The position numbers and the translations under genes are program-made. The notes below the pieces were generated by a model. It was not told the DNA's origin, did not search any database, and was given only the letters and a program-made list of their open reading frames with translations. Below, one piece after another: positions 53,394 to 61,373 of a stretch of 64,000 nucleotides of DNA. Source of the DNA: Bacillota bacterium (GTDB lineage: Bacteria > Bacillota > Clostridia > Acetivibrionales > DTU013). The stretch lies in NCBI GenBank assembly GCA_023411575.1, contig JAEYOP010000063.1:1-64000 (forward strand). The letters run 5' to 3'. How positions within the stretch are numbered: position 1 is the stretch's first letter; each line of letters opens with the position of its first letter.

Positions 53394-54495
53394 TTACAGC
53401 CCGCTGGCCAGATAGGCATCGATAAACCGGTCGATGTCCCCGTCCATGGCGGCGTTCACATCGCCCATTTCAAAATTGGTCCGGTGATCTTTTACAAGGG
53501 TATAAGGGCAGAACACATAGGACCGGATCTGGCTGCCCCAGGCAATATCCATCTGGATTCCCTTCAGGTCCTCGATTTTTTCCTTGTGCTCCCGTTCCTT
53601 CAGATCCATGAGCTTCGACCGGAGCATCCTCATGGCCGTATCCCTGTTTTGGAACTGCGACCTCTGGGTCTGGCAGGACACGACGACGCCCGTCGGGATA
53701 TGGGTAATGCGGATGGCCGACTCCGTCTTGTTGATATGCTGCCCGCCCGCCCCGCTTGACCGGTACGTATCGACTTTCAGATCGTCCGGGTTTATATCGA
53801 CCTGGATCTCATCATTCAGCTCAGGCATCACCTCCACCGAAGCGAAGGAGGTATGCCTTCGGCCGGAAGCATCAAAAGGAGATATCCTCACAAGCCTGTG
53901 CACTCCGCTCTCCGACCTGAGATAGCCGTATGCGTTCTCGCCCTCGATACTGACCGTGACACTCTTGATTCCGGCTTCATCCCCGTCGAGGTAGTCCAGG
54001 GTAGTGACCTTGTATTCATGCTTCTCCGCCCAGCGCGTATACATCCTCAAAAGCATCTGGACCCAGTCCTGGGCCTCCGTGCCTCCTGCGCCGGCATGCA
54101 TGGACAATATGGCATTGTTTTTATCGTACGGTTTGGTCAGAAGTGTTTCCAGCCTGAGCTTTTCCAGGGTTTCCCTGAGTTTTTGCAAGCCTTCGCCGAC
54201 CTCGGGGATCACTGACCCGTCCTGCATTTCCAACCCCAGCTCGTTCAGGGTCCTCAGATCCTCCCAGTCCGCCTTCAGCCTTTCGTAGCGCTCCACCCTG
54301 GTTTTCAGCCCCTTTGTCTTCTGCAGGATCTTCTGGGAATTCTCCATATCCTCCCAGAAACCGGGTTCGGCCGCCTTATGCTCCAATTCTTCGATCTCGC
54401 CTTTCAACCTGGCGATGTCAAAGTGAAGCCCCCATTTCAATGACAGAATTGCCCAGGGCGTCGATTTCCGGTTTAAATTGTTCCAGTTCCAGCAT
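53394..54495 (-). CDS. prfB: Peptide chain release factor 2 (programmed +1 frameshift)
   Basis: RF2 of about 372 residues read through a +1 frameshift. The first 25 codons run from the ATG at 54495 to an in-frame TGA at 54420-54418. CTT TGA C is the classical slip site, with GGGGG a few bases upstream as internal ribosome-pairing signal. After the shift, the chain continues DIARLKGEIEELE to the stop at 53394. Seen: the tripeptide anticodon region with GVHRLVRISPFD, and GGQ in SSGAGGQHINKTES. This autoregulates RF2 levels at UGA codons. Confidence 0.95.
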
Positions 54496-54553
54496 TTTCA
54501 TCAACTCCAATAATATATTTTTTTACGGCTTAACGCCGTAAAAACGCAAAGTT

Positions 54554-55141
54554 TCAGCCTTTTCCGGCTATTTCATACGTATAGATGATGGCTTCGGCAA
54601 TGGTTCTCATAGTCATCCGGTTGTCCATGCTCTTTTTCCGGATGCGGTCGTACGCTTCGCTCTCGCTCATTCCGTCCCGCTCCATCAGGATCCATTTGGC
54701 CCGTTCGACCTGCTTTCTGCTCTCATAATTTTCCGTCATTTCCTTCAGCTTTTTATCCAGGCCGAATACCCTCTTATAATTGATATTGGCCAGCTCCACG
54801 GTATGCAGGAGAACCTCCCGGCTCAGCGGCTTGGGACAAAAGCTGATGGCGTTGGACTTTTCGACCATGGAATACACCCCGTTGTCCCTCTGGTCGTCCA
54901 AAAGGACGATGGCGCAAAGCATCTCATCGTCGACCGTCTCGATCGTATTGCGGACGTCCCCATGCTGCAGGTTCAGATCAGCAATAATAAAGTCCGGGTG
55001 AAAGCTTCGGACCAGCCTCATCAATGAAACGGCGTCGCCGCAGTTGCCCAGATAGGTAAAACCGCTGGGATTCAATATGTTCCGGACCATAATCTGCATC
55101 GGATTTTCCGCCGCCGCCACGATGTATTTTTCCCCTGCCAT
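54554..55141 (-). CDS. ANTAR-domain response regulator
   Basis: About 195 residues. An N-terminal receiver-like domain (about 1-115; Asp in FIIADLNLQ, Lys in SFCPKPLS) and a coiled-coil are followed by a C-terminal ANTAR RNA-binding domain (QVERAKWILMERDGMSESEAYDRIRKKSMD). ANTAR proteins bind paired hairpins and prevent terminators from forming. It lies divergently next to amt, whose leader has such a terminator. The start at 55141 has AAGGCGG 9 bases upstream. Confidence 0.9.
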   Translation of the reverse strand: MAGEKYIVAAAENPMQIMVRNILNPSGFTYLGNCGDAVSLMRLVRSFHPDFIIADLNLQHGDVRNTIETVDDEMLCAIVLLDDQRDNGVYSMVEKSNAISFCPKPLSREVLLHTVELANINYKRVFGLDKKLKEMTENYESRKQVERAKWILMERDGMSESEAYDRIRKKSMDNRMTMRTIAEAIIYTYEIAGKG

Positions 55142-55229
55142 AGCATCAGACCGCCTTTCCATTTAATAATATACCAAATTATATGCCCAAATAAAAGAAA
55201 ATTAATTTTGCAATTTTTCGTTTTGCATC

Positions 55230-55258
55230 TTGCATTTTTGAAGAAAGCGTGCTAGAAT
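55230..55258 (+). promoter_or_regulatory. Putative promoter of amt-glnK
   Basis: TTGCAT, a 17-base spacer, and TAGAAT. It lies about 205 bases before the amt start, leaving a long leader with a terminator. Confidence 0.55.
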
Positions 55259-55264
55259 GACTTA

Positions 55265-55337
55265 TAAATTACAGTGAAGAATTTAAGTGAAGGCGCTTAT
55301 TCAGAGATGATAACTTTCTGAATAATGCGCCTTTTTT
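55265..55337 (+). promoter_or_regulatory. ANTAR-controlled terminator in amt leader
   Basis: A hairpin at 55265-55285 carries the six-base loop AGTGAA, with A at position 1 and G at position 4 as ANTAR targets need. It is followed by an intrinsic terminator at 55290-55337: AAGGCGC-TTATTCAGA pairs with TCTGAATAA-T-GCGCCTT (16 pairs, one bulge) and six T follow. A second small hairpin (TAAG/CTTA) would sequester the terminator's 5' arm. Confidence 0.65.
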
Positions 55338-55463
55338 GCTATTCCGAGATCCCGCTGTCGTGATTCTTGGAAGGATTCCAGTCCAGATTATCAAAGCCGA
55401 TAATACATTCCTGTAACGTTCACTGTAATAAAGCCCAACATTTTATTTAAAGGAGTGGTCTTA

Positions 55464-56804
55464 ATGAAAAAGAAGTTATTGGCTGTAGTAGGTTGTATCG
55501 CACTATTGATTTTTTGTCTTCCTCAGCTTGCATTCGCAGCAGACGAAGCAGCGATTGACACAGGGGACACCGCATTCATTTTCGTATCCGCCGTGCTCGT
55601 ATTTATCATGACACCCGGCCTGGCCCTGTTTTATGGCGGCATGGTAAGAAAAAAGAACGTCCTGAACACCATGATGAATTCCTTCATCATTATCGCGCTG
55701 ATGTCGGTACAATGGGTCATTATCGGGTACACCATCGCCTTTGGTCCGGACAAATTCAATCTCTTCGGCGGTCTTGACTGGATCGGCCTGAAGGGAGTCG
55801 GCATGGCGGCCAACGCCGATTATGCCGGCACCATTCCCCAATACCTGTTTGTCCTGTTCCAGATGATGTTCGCCATCATCACCCCGGCGCTGATCACCGG
55901 CTCCTTTGCGGAAAGGATGCGCTTCCCCGCTTTTATCGCCTTCATCCTGCTCTGGGCGACGCTCGTATACGATCCGCTGGCCCACTGGGTATGGGGCGTC
56001 GGCGGCTGGCTCCGGAATCTTGGCGCGCTGGACTTCGCAGGCGGCACAGTCGTTCACATCAGCTCCGGTGTAGCCGGGCTCGTAGCCTGTCTTGTCCTCG
56101 GGAAAAGGAAGGGTTACAAGACAACGCCCATGGTTCCGCACAATATTCCTTTCGTCGTGCTTGGAGCAGCCCTCCTATGGTTCGGCTGGTTCGGCTTTAA
56201 CGGAGGCAGCGCCCTGGCGGCCAACGGACTTGCCATGAGCGCATTCCTGGTTACCAACACCGCAGCGGCGGCCGCAACGTTATCCTGGGTCCTCATCGAA
56301 TGGCTGATGCACGGCAAGCCCACCCTCCTGGGCGCGGCGACGGGCGCAGTCGTAGGACTGGTTGCAATTACCCCGGCGGCAGGCTTCGTAAGCGTACTTC
56401 CCGCAATTCTGATCGGCTTTTTGGTCAGCCCCATCTGCTACTTTGCCATCAGCTTCGTCAAGGCCAGGCTGGGCTATGACGATTCCCTCGACGCCTTCGG
56501 CTGCCACGGCATCGGCGGTATGTGGGGAGCTCTTGCCACCGGCTTGTTTGCCAGCAAGGACGTGAACCCGCTGGGAAACAACGGCTTGTTCTTCGGCAAC
56601 CCCGCACAGCTGGGCATCCAGGCAATCAGCGTGGTAGCAACCATTGCCTTGTCCGCTACATTGACTTTCGTTATACTGAAGGTGATCTCGCTGTTTACCA
56701 GCCTGAGGGCAACCGAAGCGGAAGAAGAAGAAGGTCTTGACATCGCGCAGCACGGCGAGGATGCCTACCCGGATTTCGCCACACAGGAAAGCCTGTCCCT
56801 TTAA
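55464..56804 (+). CDS. amt: Ammonium transporter Amt
   Basis: About 446 residues: a signal-like N-terminus (LLAVVGCIALLIFCLPQLAFA), then 11 membrane helices of the Amt/Rh family. Seen: DTAFIFVSAVLVFIMTPGLALFYGGMVRKKNVL in parts, DFAGGTVVHISSGVAGL, GWFGFNGGSALA, and the second pore His in DAFGCHGIGGMWG. AAAGGAG 8 bases before the ATG at 55464. It is followed by glnK, the usual PII partner that blocks the channel. Confidence 0.95.
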   Translation: MKKKLLAVVGCIALLIFCLPQLAFAADEAAIDTGDTAFIFVSAVLVFIMTPGLALFYGGMVRKKNVLNTMMNSFIIIALMSVQWVIIGYTIAFGPDKFNLFGGLDWIGLKGVGMAANADYAGTIPQYLFVLFQMMFAIITPALITGSFAERMRFPAFIAFILLWATLVYDPLAHWVWGVGGWLRNLGALDFAGGTVVHISSGVAGLVACLVLGKRKGYKTTPMVPHNIPFVVLGAALLWFGWFGFNGGSALAANGLAMSAFLVTNTAAAAATLSWVLIEWLMHGKPTLLGAATGAVVGLVAITPAAGFVSVLPAILIGFLVSPICYFAISFVKARLGYDDSLDAFGCHGIGGMWGALATGLFASKDVNPLGNNGLFFGNPAQLGIQAISVVATIALSATLTFVILKVISLFTSLRATEAEEEEGLDIAQHGEDAYPDFATQESLSL

Positions 56805-56836
56805 TATAATCTCTCAATTCTGAAGGAGGTAATAAA

Positions 56837-57175
56837 ATGAAAAAAATCGAAGCGATTGTCCGTCCCGGAAAACTGGAGGATATCAAGGATGCGCTCAACA
56901 AATCCAATGTGCAGGGCATAACCATCAGCCAGGTCATGGGTTGCGGAAACCAGAAGGGCCGGAAGGAATATTACCGCGGCACGGAGGTCACGATGAACCT
57001 TCTGCCGAAAATAAAAATTGAAATCGTGGTAAAGGACGAATCCCTGGATTATGTGCTGGCCATTCTCCAAAAAGAGGCCAAAACCGGCGAGGTCGGCGAC
57101 GGCAAGATCTTTGTCTACAATATTGAAAACGCGATCCGGATCCGAACCGGCGACCAGGGCGACGCCGCTATTTAG
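56837..57175 (+). CDS. glnK: Nitrogen regulatory PII protein
   Basis: A 112-residue PII protein. Seen: MKKIEAIVRPGKLEDIKDAL, the T-loop region (37-55), LPKIKIEIVVKD and the C-terminal GDGKIFVYNIENAIRIRTG. At T-loop position 51, where enterobacterial PII has the uridylylated Tyr, this protein has Val (YYRGTEVTMN), so classical uridylylation is not possible. It should still bind ATP/ADP and 2-oxoglutarate and gate Amt. GGAGG upstream. Confidence 0.94.
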   Translation: MKKIEAIVRPGKLEDIKDALNKSNVQGITISQVMGCGNQKGRKEYYRGTEVTMNLLPKIKIEIVVKDESLDYVLAILQKEAKTGEVGDGKIFVYNIENAIRIRTGDQGDAAI

Positions 57176-57184
57176 AAGCTTCAA

Positions 57185-57220
57185 GAGGCGGGACGGGGAA
57201 TCGGTTCCCCGTCCCGCCTC
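57185..57220. terminator. Perfect 16-bp GC-rich hairpin between convergent genes
   Basis: GAGGCGGGACGGGGAA and its exact complement with a TCGG loop, between glnK and the aminotransferase gene. No T-run follows on either strand, so it may block both polymerases by stability alone or protect 3' ends. Confidence 0.6.
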
Positions 57221-57224
57221 AAAA

Positions 57225-58391
57225 TTATTTGTGGTTGTCTGCGAACCGCTTGATCCGCTTCATCGCCTCGACGATATTTTCATAGGAATTGGCATAGGTG
57301 GTCCGGATAAAGCCTTCCCCGCAGGCTCCAAACGCCGAGCCGGGCACGGCCAGTACCTTTTCCTCCTTCAAAAGCCCTTCGCAGAATTCGTCGGAGGTCA
57401 TTCCCGTGGAACGGATGCTGGGAAAGACATAGAAAGCCCCCAACGGCTCGAAGCAATCCAGGCCGGCTTTCCGGAAACCGTCGACCATGACCCGCCTTCT
57501 TCGGTTATACTCCCTCACCATGGCCTCCACCTCTTCGTCACAGTTGTTCAAGGCTTCGGACGCGGCATACTGGGCGGTAGTCGGAGAGCACATGATAGCG
57601 TACTGGTGGATCTTGTTCATTGCTTCTATCAGTACAGGATGCGCACATGCGTAGCCGATCCTCCAGCCCGTCATTGCAAAGGCTTTGGAAAAGCCGTTGA
57701 TCAGGATCGTTTTTTCCTTGATCTCCGGAAAGCTTGCAAAAGAAACGTGCTTGCCGCTGTAAGTAAGCTCGGCGTAAATCTCGTCCGAAATAATGACCAG
57801 ATCCCGGTCTTTCAGTACATCCACGATCTTCCTCTGCTCTTCCCCGGTCATGATCGCTCCCGTCGGATTATTGGGGAAAGGAAGAATAACTACCTTGGTC
57901 CTGTCCGTCAGCGCTTTTTCCAGTTGTTCCGGTCTCAGCTTGAACTCATCCTCGGCTTTTAGCTCTATGGGTACCGGCGTCGCTCCGGTGAAGCTGGTAC
58001 AGCCTTTGTAGGCCACAAAGCTGGGTTCCGGGATAATAACTTCATCGCCGGGTCCGACAAGGGCTCGTAATGCAATGTCTATTCCTTCGCTTGCACCGAC
58101 GGTCACAACGATTTCCTTGGCGGGATCATAGGTTACTCCGTATTTGCGGGCCACATATTTCGCGATCTGCCTGCGAAGCTCGATGAAGCCGGGGTTCGAA
58201 GAATAATGGGTGTGGCCCTGCTCCAGGGAATAGATGCCTGCCTCCCGGATGCTCCACGGAGTCACGAAATCGGGCTCGCCGATGCCGAGGGAAATGGCGT
58301 CCTTCATTTCGTTGATCAGATCGAAATATTTCCGTATGCCCGACGGCGGCATGTTTCTGACACATGGTCGTATCATTTCCGACAGGTTCAT
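57225..58391 (-). CDS. Class I/II aminotransferase
   Basis: A 388-residue fold-type I PLP enzyme (aspartate aminotransferase-like, AlaT/PatA group). Seen: ISLGIGEPDF, VTVGASEGIDIALRAL, FPNNPTGA, SDEIYAELTY, PLP lysine in NGFSKAFAMTGWRIGY, and FIRTTYANSYENI with the substrate-binding Arg. Its ATG overlaps the stop of the Lrp gene (ATGA), so both are one unit behind a T-box. The substrate is not known; an Lrp partner points to amino-acid turnover. Confidence 0.92.
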   Translation of the reverse strand: MNLSEMIRPCVRNMPPSGIRKYFDLINEMKDAISLGIGEPDFVTPWSIREAGIYSLEQGHTHYSSNPGFIELRRQIAKYVARKYGVTYDPAKEIVVTVGASEGIDIALRALVGPGDEVIIPEPSFVAYKGCTSFTGATPVPIELKAEDEFKLRPEQLEKALTDRTKVVILPFPNNPTGAIMTGEEQRKIVDVLKDRDLVIISDEIYAELTYSGKHVSFASFPEIKEKTILINGFSKAFAMTGWRIGYACAHPVLIEAMNKIHQYAIMCSPTTAQYAASEALNNCDEEVEAMVREYNRRRRVMVDGFRKAGLDCFEPLGAFYVFPSIRSTGMTSDEFCEGLLKEEKVLAVPGSAFGACGEGFIRTTYANSYENIVEAMKRIKRFADNHK

Positions 58392-58867
58392 AATATCAGC
58401 GCCTCCCTGTCATCCGTATCCTTTTTCTCAAAAATGACGCCCTCGTCCTTGTACTTCTTCAGAACGAAATGGGTGGCCGTACTTAATACCCCTTCCAGAG
58501 TCGCCAGCTTCTCTGCGACAAACAGGGCGACCTCCTTCATGCTCCCGCCTGAAAGGATCACCGTCAGGTCAAACCCGCCCGACATCAGATAGCAGGCCTT
58601 GACCTGCGGATACCTGTAAATGCGCTCGGCCACCTTGTCAAAGCCCTGGCCCCTCTGGGGAGTGACCTTCACCTCGATCAGCGCAGTGACATTCTCCCTG
58701 CCGGATTTATCCCAGTTGATAAGGGTATTGTAGCCAACGATCACGTTGTCTTCCTCCAGCTTCCGAATGGCCGCCCGGACTTCCTCAACGCTCCTGTTCA
58801 GCATAAGCGCGATTTCCTCTTCGCTTATCCGGCTGTTTTTCTCCAGAATCTCCAGAATCTCTTCCAT
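58388..58867 (-). CDS. Lrp/AsnC family transcriptional regulator
   Basis: About 159 residues. An N-terminal winged helix-turn-helix (ILEILEKNSRISEEEIALML, then EEVRAAIRKLEEDNVIVGY) and a C-terminal RAM ligand domain (ALIEVKVTPQRGQGFDKVAERI, SGGFDLTVILSG). It probably senses an amino acid and controls its own operon. The start at 58867 has AAGGAG upstream; the in-frame ATG at 58918 has no site. Confidence 0.9.
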   Translation of the reverse strand: MEEILEILEKNSRISEEEIALMLNRSVEEVRAAIRKLEEDNVIVGYNTLINWDKSGRENVTALIEVKVTPQRGQGFDKVAERIYRYPQVKACYLMSGGFDLTVILSGGSMKEVALFVAEKLATLEGVLSTATHFVLKKYKDEGVIFEKKDTDDREALIL

Positions 58868-58937
58868 AACAATCCTCTCCTTATCTATTATTTGGGGTAT
58901 GCCTTCGCACATGTGCACTTTTTTATAGAAAATAAAA

Positions 58938-59215
58938 AACTCCTCAATCCCTTATGTAAGGGACGAAGGAGTTATCCGCGGTACCACCCTGATTAACGCT
59001 GCTGCGTTCGCTTTGCGGGTACATTCATACCCACCCTCTGTAACGTGAGGACACGTCAACCTTTAATCGCGGTAACACACATATGGACTGAATTTCATAT
59101 GCCGTTGGCCGGTTTCTCAAGGTAATGCTCTAAGGCTGCCTTCTTCCTGCTTATTTACCGGTTCCCACCCTCTCCGGCTCTCTGAAAAAATCACAGGTGT
59201 ACTCTTCCTCGTCAT
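58938..59215 (-). ncRNA. T-box leader
   Basis: The minus strand shows AGAGTAC and CAGAGAGCCGG of stem I, an apical GGTGGGAACCGG, and the hallmark AGGGTGGTACCGCG that reads the tRNA acceptor end. It ends in an AACTCCT/AGGAGTT terminator (58938-58973) followed by TTTTTTATTTT. The specifier codon cannot be fixed by eye; AAG, GAA and GGC all lie in the candidate loop. It controls the Lrp-aminotransferase pair. Confidence 0.92.
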
Positions 59216-59241
59216 TGCATATTATTATAAAATTAAATTAA

Positions 59242-59270
59242 ATTATAACAGGCAACCAATACCAAATCAA
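59242..59270 (-). promoter_or_regulatory. Sigma-A promoter of T-box transcript
   Basis: TTGATT, 17-base spacer, TATAAT on the minus strand, about 30 bases before the T-box. Confidence 0.65.
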
Positions 59271-59294
59271 GTACTTTTTAAAAATTAACTCAAT

Positions 59295-59327
59295 ACAGGT
59301 TGAATTTCCTACGGGAATTCAACCTGT
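59295..59327 (-). terminator. Terminator of DivIVA-like gene
   Basis: Perfect 12-base arms (ACAGGTTGAATT) with a 9-base loop overlapping the stop codon, followed on the minus strand by ATTGAGTTAATTTTT. Confidence 0.65.
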
Positions 59328-59771
59328 CTGCTCCTCTTCTTCGGGAACAAATGTGCCAAGCTGGGATTCATATTTCTTCAGCGTGTTGACAACCTCATTT
59401 TTCAGGCTCTTCATCTCCTGCCGGATATCCACGAGCTTTTCCTTCTCCTGCTCGATGACCTCTTCCAGCTTCTTTTTCTCCTCGAGGGCTTCGATACGGG
59501 CGTCTTCCAGCATGGACTCGGCCTGCCTCTGGGCTTTGATCAGCACGTCCGCGATTTTGGTCCGGTCCTCGGTGATCTGCTCGGCCTTTTTGGACAGCTC
59601 TTCGTATTTGAGCCTGAGTTCCTTGCTCTGATTCTTAAGAGAAGCGATTTCATCGTCCTTTTCCTTTAACTTGTCATCGAACTCCCTCAATATCTTCTCA
59701 ATATACAAGTTGACATCCGCCTTCTTAAATCCACCCATAAAGGATGTTCTGAAACGCTTTTCTCCAGGCAT
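59319..59771 (-). CDS. DivIVA-domain coiled-coil protein
   Basis: 150 residues. The N-terminus FRTSFMGGFKKADVNLYIEKI matches the DivIVA lipid-binding domain, with the aromatic/Gly-rich turn FMGGFKKADV. The remainder (about 28-140) is a continuous, highly charged coiled-coil, and the end is acidic (EEEEQ). Such proteins mark curved membranes at septa and poles. GGGAG 6 bases before the ATG. Confidence 0.85.
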   Translation of the reverse strand: MPGEKRFRTSFMGGFKKADVNLYIEKILREFDDKLKEKDDEIASLKNQSKELRLKYEELSKKAEQITEDRTKIADVLIKAQRQAESMLEDARIEALEEKKKLEEVIEQEKEKLVDIRQEMKSLKNEVVNTLKKYESQLGTFVPEEEEQTG

Positions 59772-59895
59772 AAGAATCTCCCTTCCTCCGCGTATACCGT
59801 GTCAATGGAATATCGCTTCTATGAAATAATATTTCTTATATTCCATATAGATTGAGAAATTCCTGCTTTTTCGCGAATATTTGCAAAAAAAATCC

Positions 59896-60225
59896 CTAAA
59901 GGTTTTTGTCCAGAATTTTGGCAAAATCGCTCTTCGGCCTTGCGCCCACCACCTTGTCCACGACCTGTCCGGCCTTGAACAGCATGACGGTGGGAATGCT
60001 CATGATCTTGAATTTTGCCGAAAGATCGCCTTCATTGTCCACATTCACCTTGCCGATCACGGCTTTGCCGTCGTAGTCGTCGGCAAGCTCCTCCATCACG
60101 GGCGCCACCGCTCTGCAGGGGCCGCACCAGGATGCCCAGAAGTCAACCAGCACCGGCTTATCTGAATTGGAAACCAGCTCTTCAAAATTATCCCTGGTCA
60201 ATACAACAATTTTTTCACTAGCCAT
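59896..60225 (-). CDS. trxA: Thioredoxin
   Basis: A 109-residue thioredoxin with the redox motif WASWCGPCR (Cys 34 and 37), cis-proline in SIPTVMLF and an otherwise standard fold. Cytosolic disulfide reductant. GGAGG 6 bases before the ATG. It reads in the same direction as the DivIVA-like gene. Confidence 0.96.
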   Translation of the reverse strand: MASEKIVVLTRDNFEELVSNSDKPVLVDFWASWCGPCRAVAPVMEELADDYDGKAVIGKVNVDNEGDLSAKFKIMSIPTVMLFKAGQVVDKVVGARPKSDFAKILDKNL

Positions 60226-60338
60226 GTCAAATCCTCCTGCGCAATAAATGATTCAATTCGTTAATATTCTTACCCTGCATTTCATATATAAAACATGATT
60301 AACGCGGAAATACCGCAAGCAGTATTCCGATGTCCGCT

Positions 60339-61373
60339 TTATTCCTTTTTAAGCGTTTTCAGGATCAGCTTGTTTGCGTCCACGGAGACGACATATTGGT
60401 CAAGGACCGTCAGAAGCCGGCCCTGGTACTCTGTCTCGGCCGTGCCCTCCAGATTCTGGATTTTGCCGGCCTCCGCGTCCGCATAATAGATGGAGCCCCC
60501 GGCCGTGATATATATGTTCTCCGCTTTCAGGGGCTTTTCCAGCTTGAGGGTTTCCCATTCCTCCTGCTTCTGCTCGGCTTTGCCCGAGTACAGGGCGGTC
60601 AGATTGCCGTTTTTGTCGGCGGCGGCAGCATAAATAAAATCGTTGTCGTCCACCGCCAGCAGCTTCGTCGCCTCCTTGACCGGCAGTCCCCCGGTTTTTC
60701 CGCTCCGCCCGTTCCGGACCTTTGTCTTGCCGTCGGGCACCTGGTAGACCAGGCTGTCGGAATACATCGTCTCGAACATTGCCGTGGATGCGCTGGTACT
60801 GAAAATGAATTTAAGATTGTCCATGATGTCGAACCGGTATATCTTCGCCTTTGTTTCGCTTGTTTTCACCTTGGGATATACAATGTTCGTAAGCGGGGAA
60901 AGTACTATATCCGTCACCTCGCTGCCTTCCGAAAGCCCCTTGATGACGGGATAGCTCCTGTCCAGGGCCGGTCCGATATCGTAGGTGGAAATCAAGACCT
61001 GTCCGCTTTTGCCTTCCGGCTCTTTGACGGCATAGATCAGCATGTCCCGGTCCGGCAGCCACCGGAAGAAAGTGAATTGGCCACCCTTGGGGTCAAGCTC
61101 CCGGACCGTCTTGCGGGTATCCAGGTCTACGATGACCAGGCTGTCGCCCTTCCGGTAGGCGGCATTGAGCCCGTCGAAGGAAACCGCCGTGCCGCTGGCC
61201 TCCGCGGGCAGCTTGAAGCTGCGGTTCTTCACAGCCGCCGCATTTTCTTCATACGCGGTGGTCCTGACCGCTCCCCTGCCCGGAAGATAAATGAAATTGA
61301 CATAGGACAAAACGGCGACCTGGACCATCACAGAGATCAGAATCCAAAGGTAAATCCTTTTCAGCGTTTTCAA
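60339..61373 (-). CDS. Membrane-anchored protein, probable beta-propeller
   Basis: 344 residues. One N-terminal membrane helix (IYLWILISVMVQVAVLSYV), then a beta-rich extracellular part with repeated strands such as AVSFDGLNAAYRKGDSLVIV and FTFFRWLPDRDMLIYAV, like a WD40/TolB-type propeller. No catalytic motif is seen. Its TTG start overlaps the stop of the phosphodiester glycosidase gene (TTGA), with GGAGGG 8 bases upstream, so the two are translationally coupled and may work together at the wall. Confidence 0.7.
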   Translation of the reverse strand: MKTLKRIYLWILISVMVQVAVLSYVNFIYLPGRGAVRTTAYEENAAAVKNRSFKLPAEASGTAVSFDGLNAAYRKGDSLVIVDLDTRKTVRELDPKGGQFTFFRWLPDRDMLIYAVKEPEGKSGQVLISTYDIGPALDRSYPVIKGLSEGSEVTDIVLSPLTNIVYPKVKTSETKAKIYRFDIMDNLKFIFSTSASTAMFETMYSDSLVYQVPDGKTKVRNGRSGKTGGLPVKEATKLLAVDDNDFIYAAAADKNGNLTALYSGKAEQKQEEWETLKLEKPLKAENIYITAGGSIYYADAEAGKIQNLEGTAETEYQGRLLTVLDQYVVSVDANKLILKTLKKE

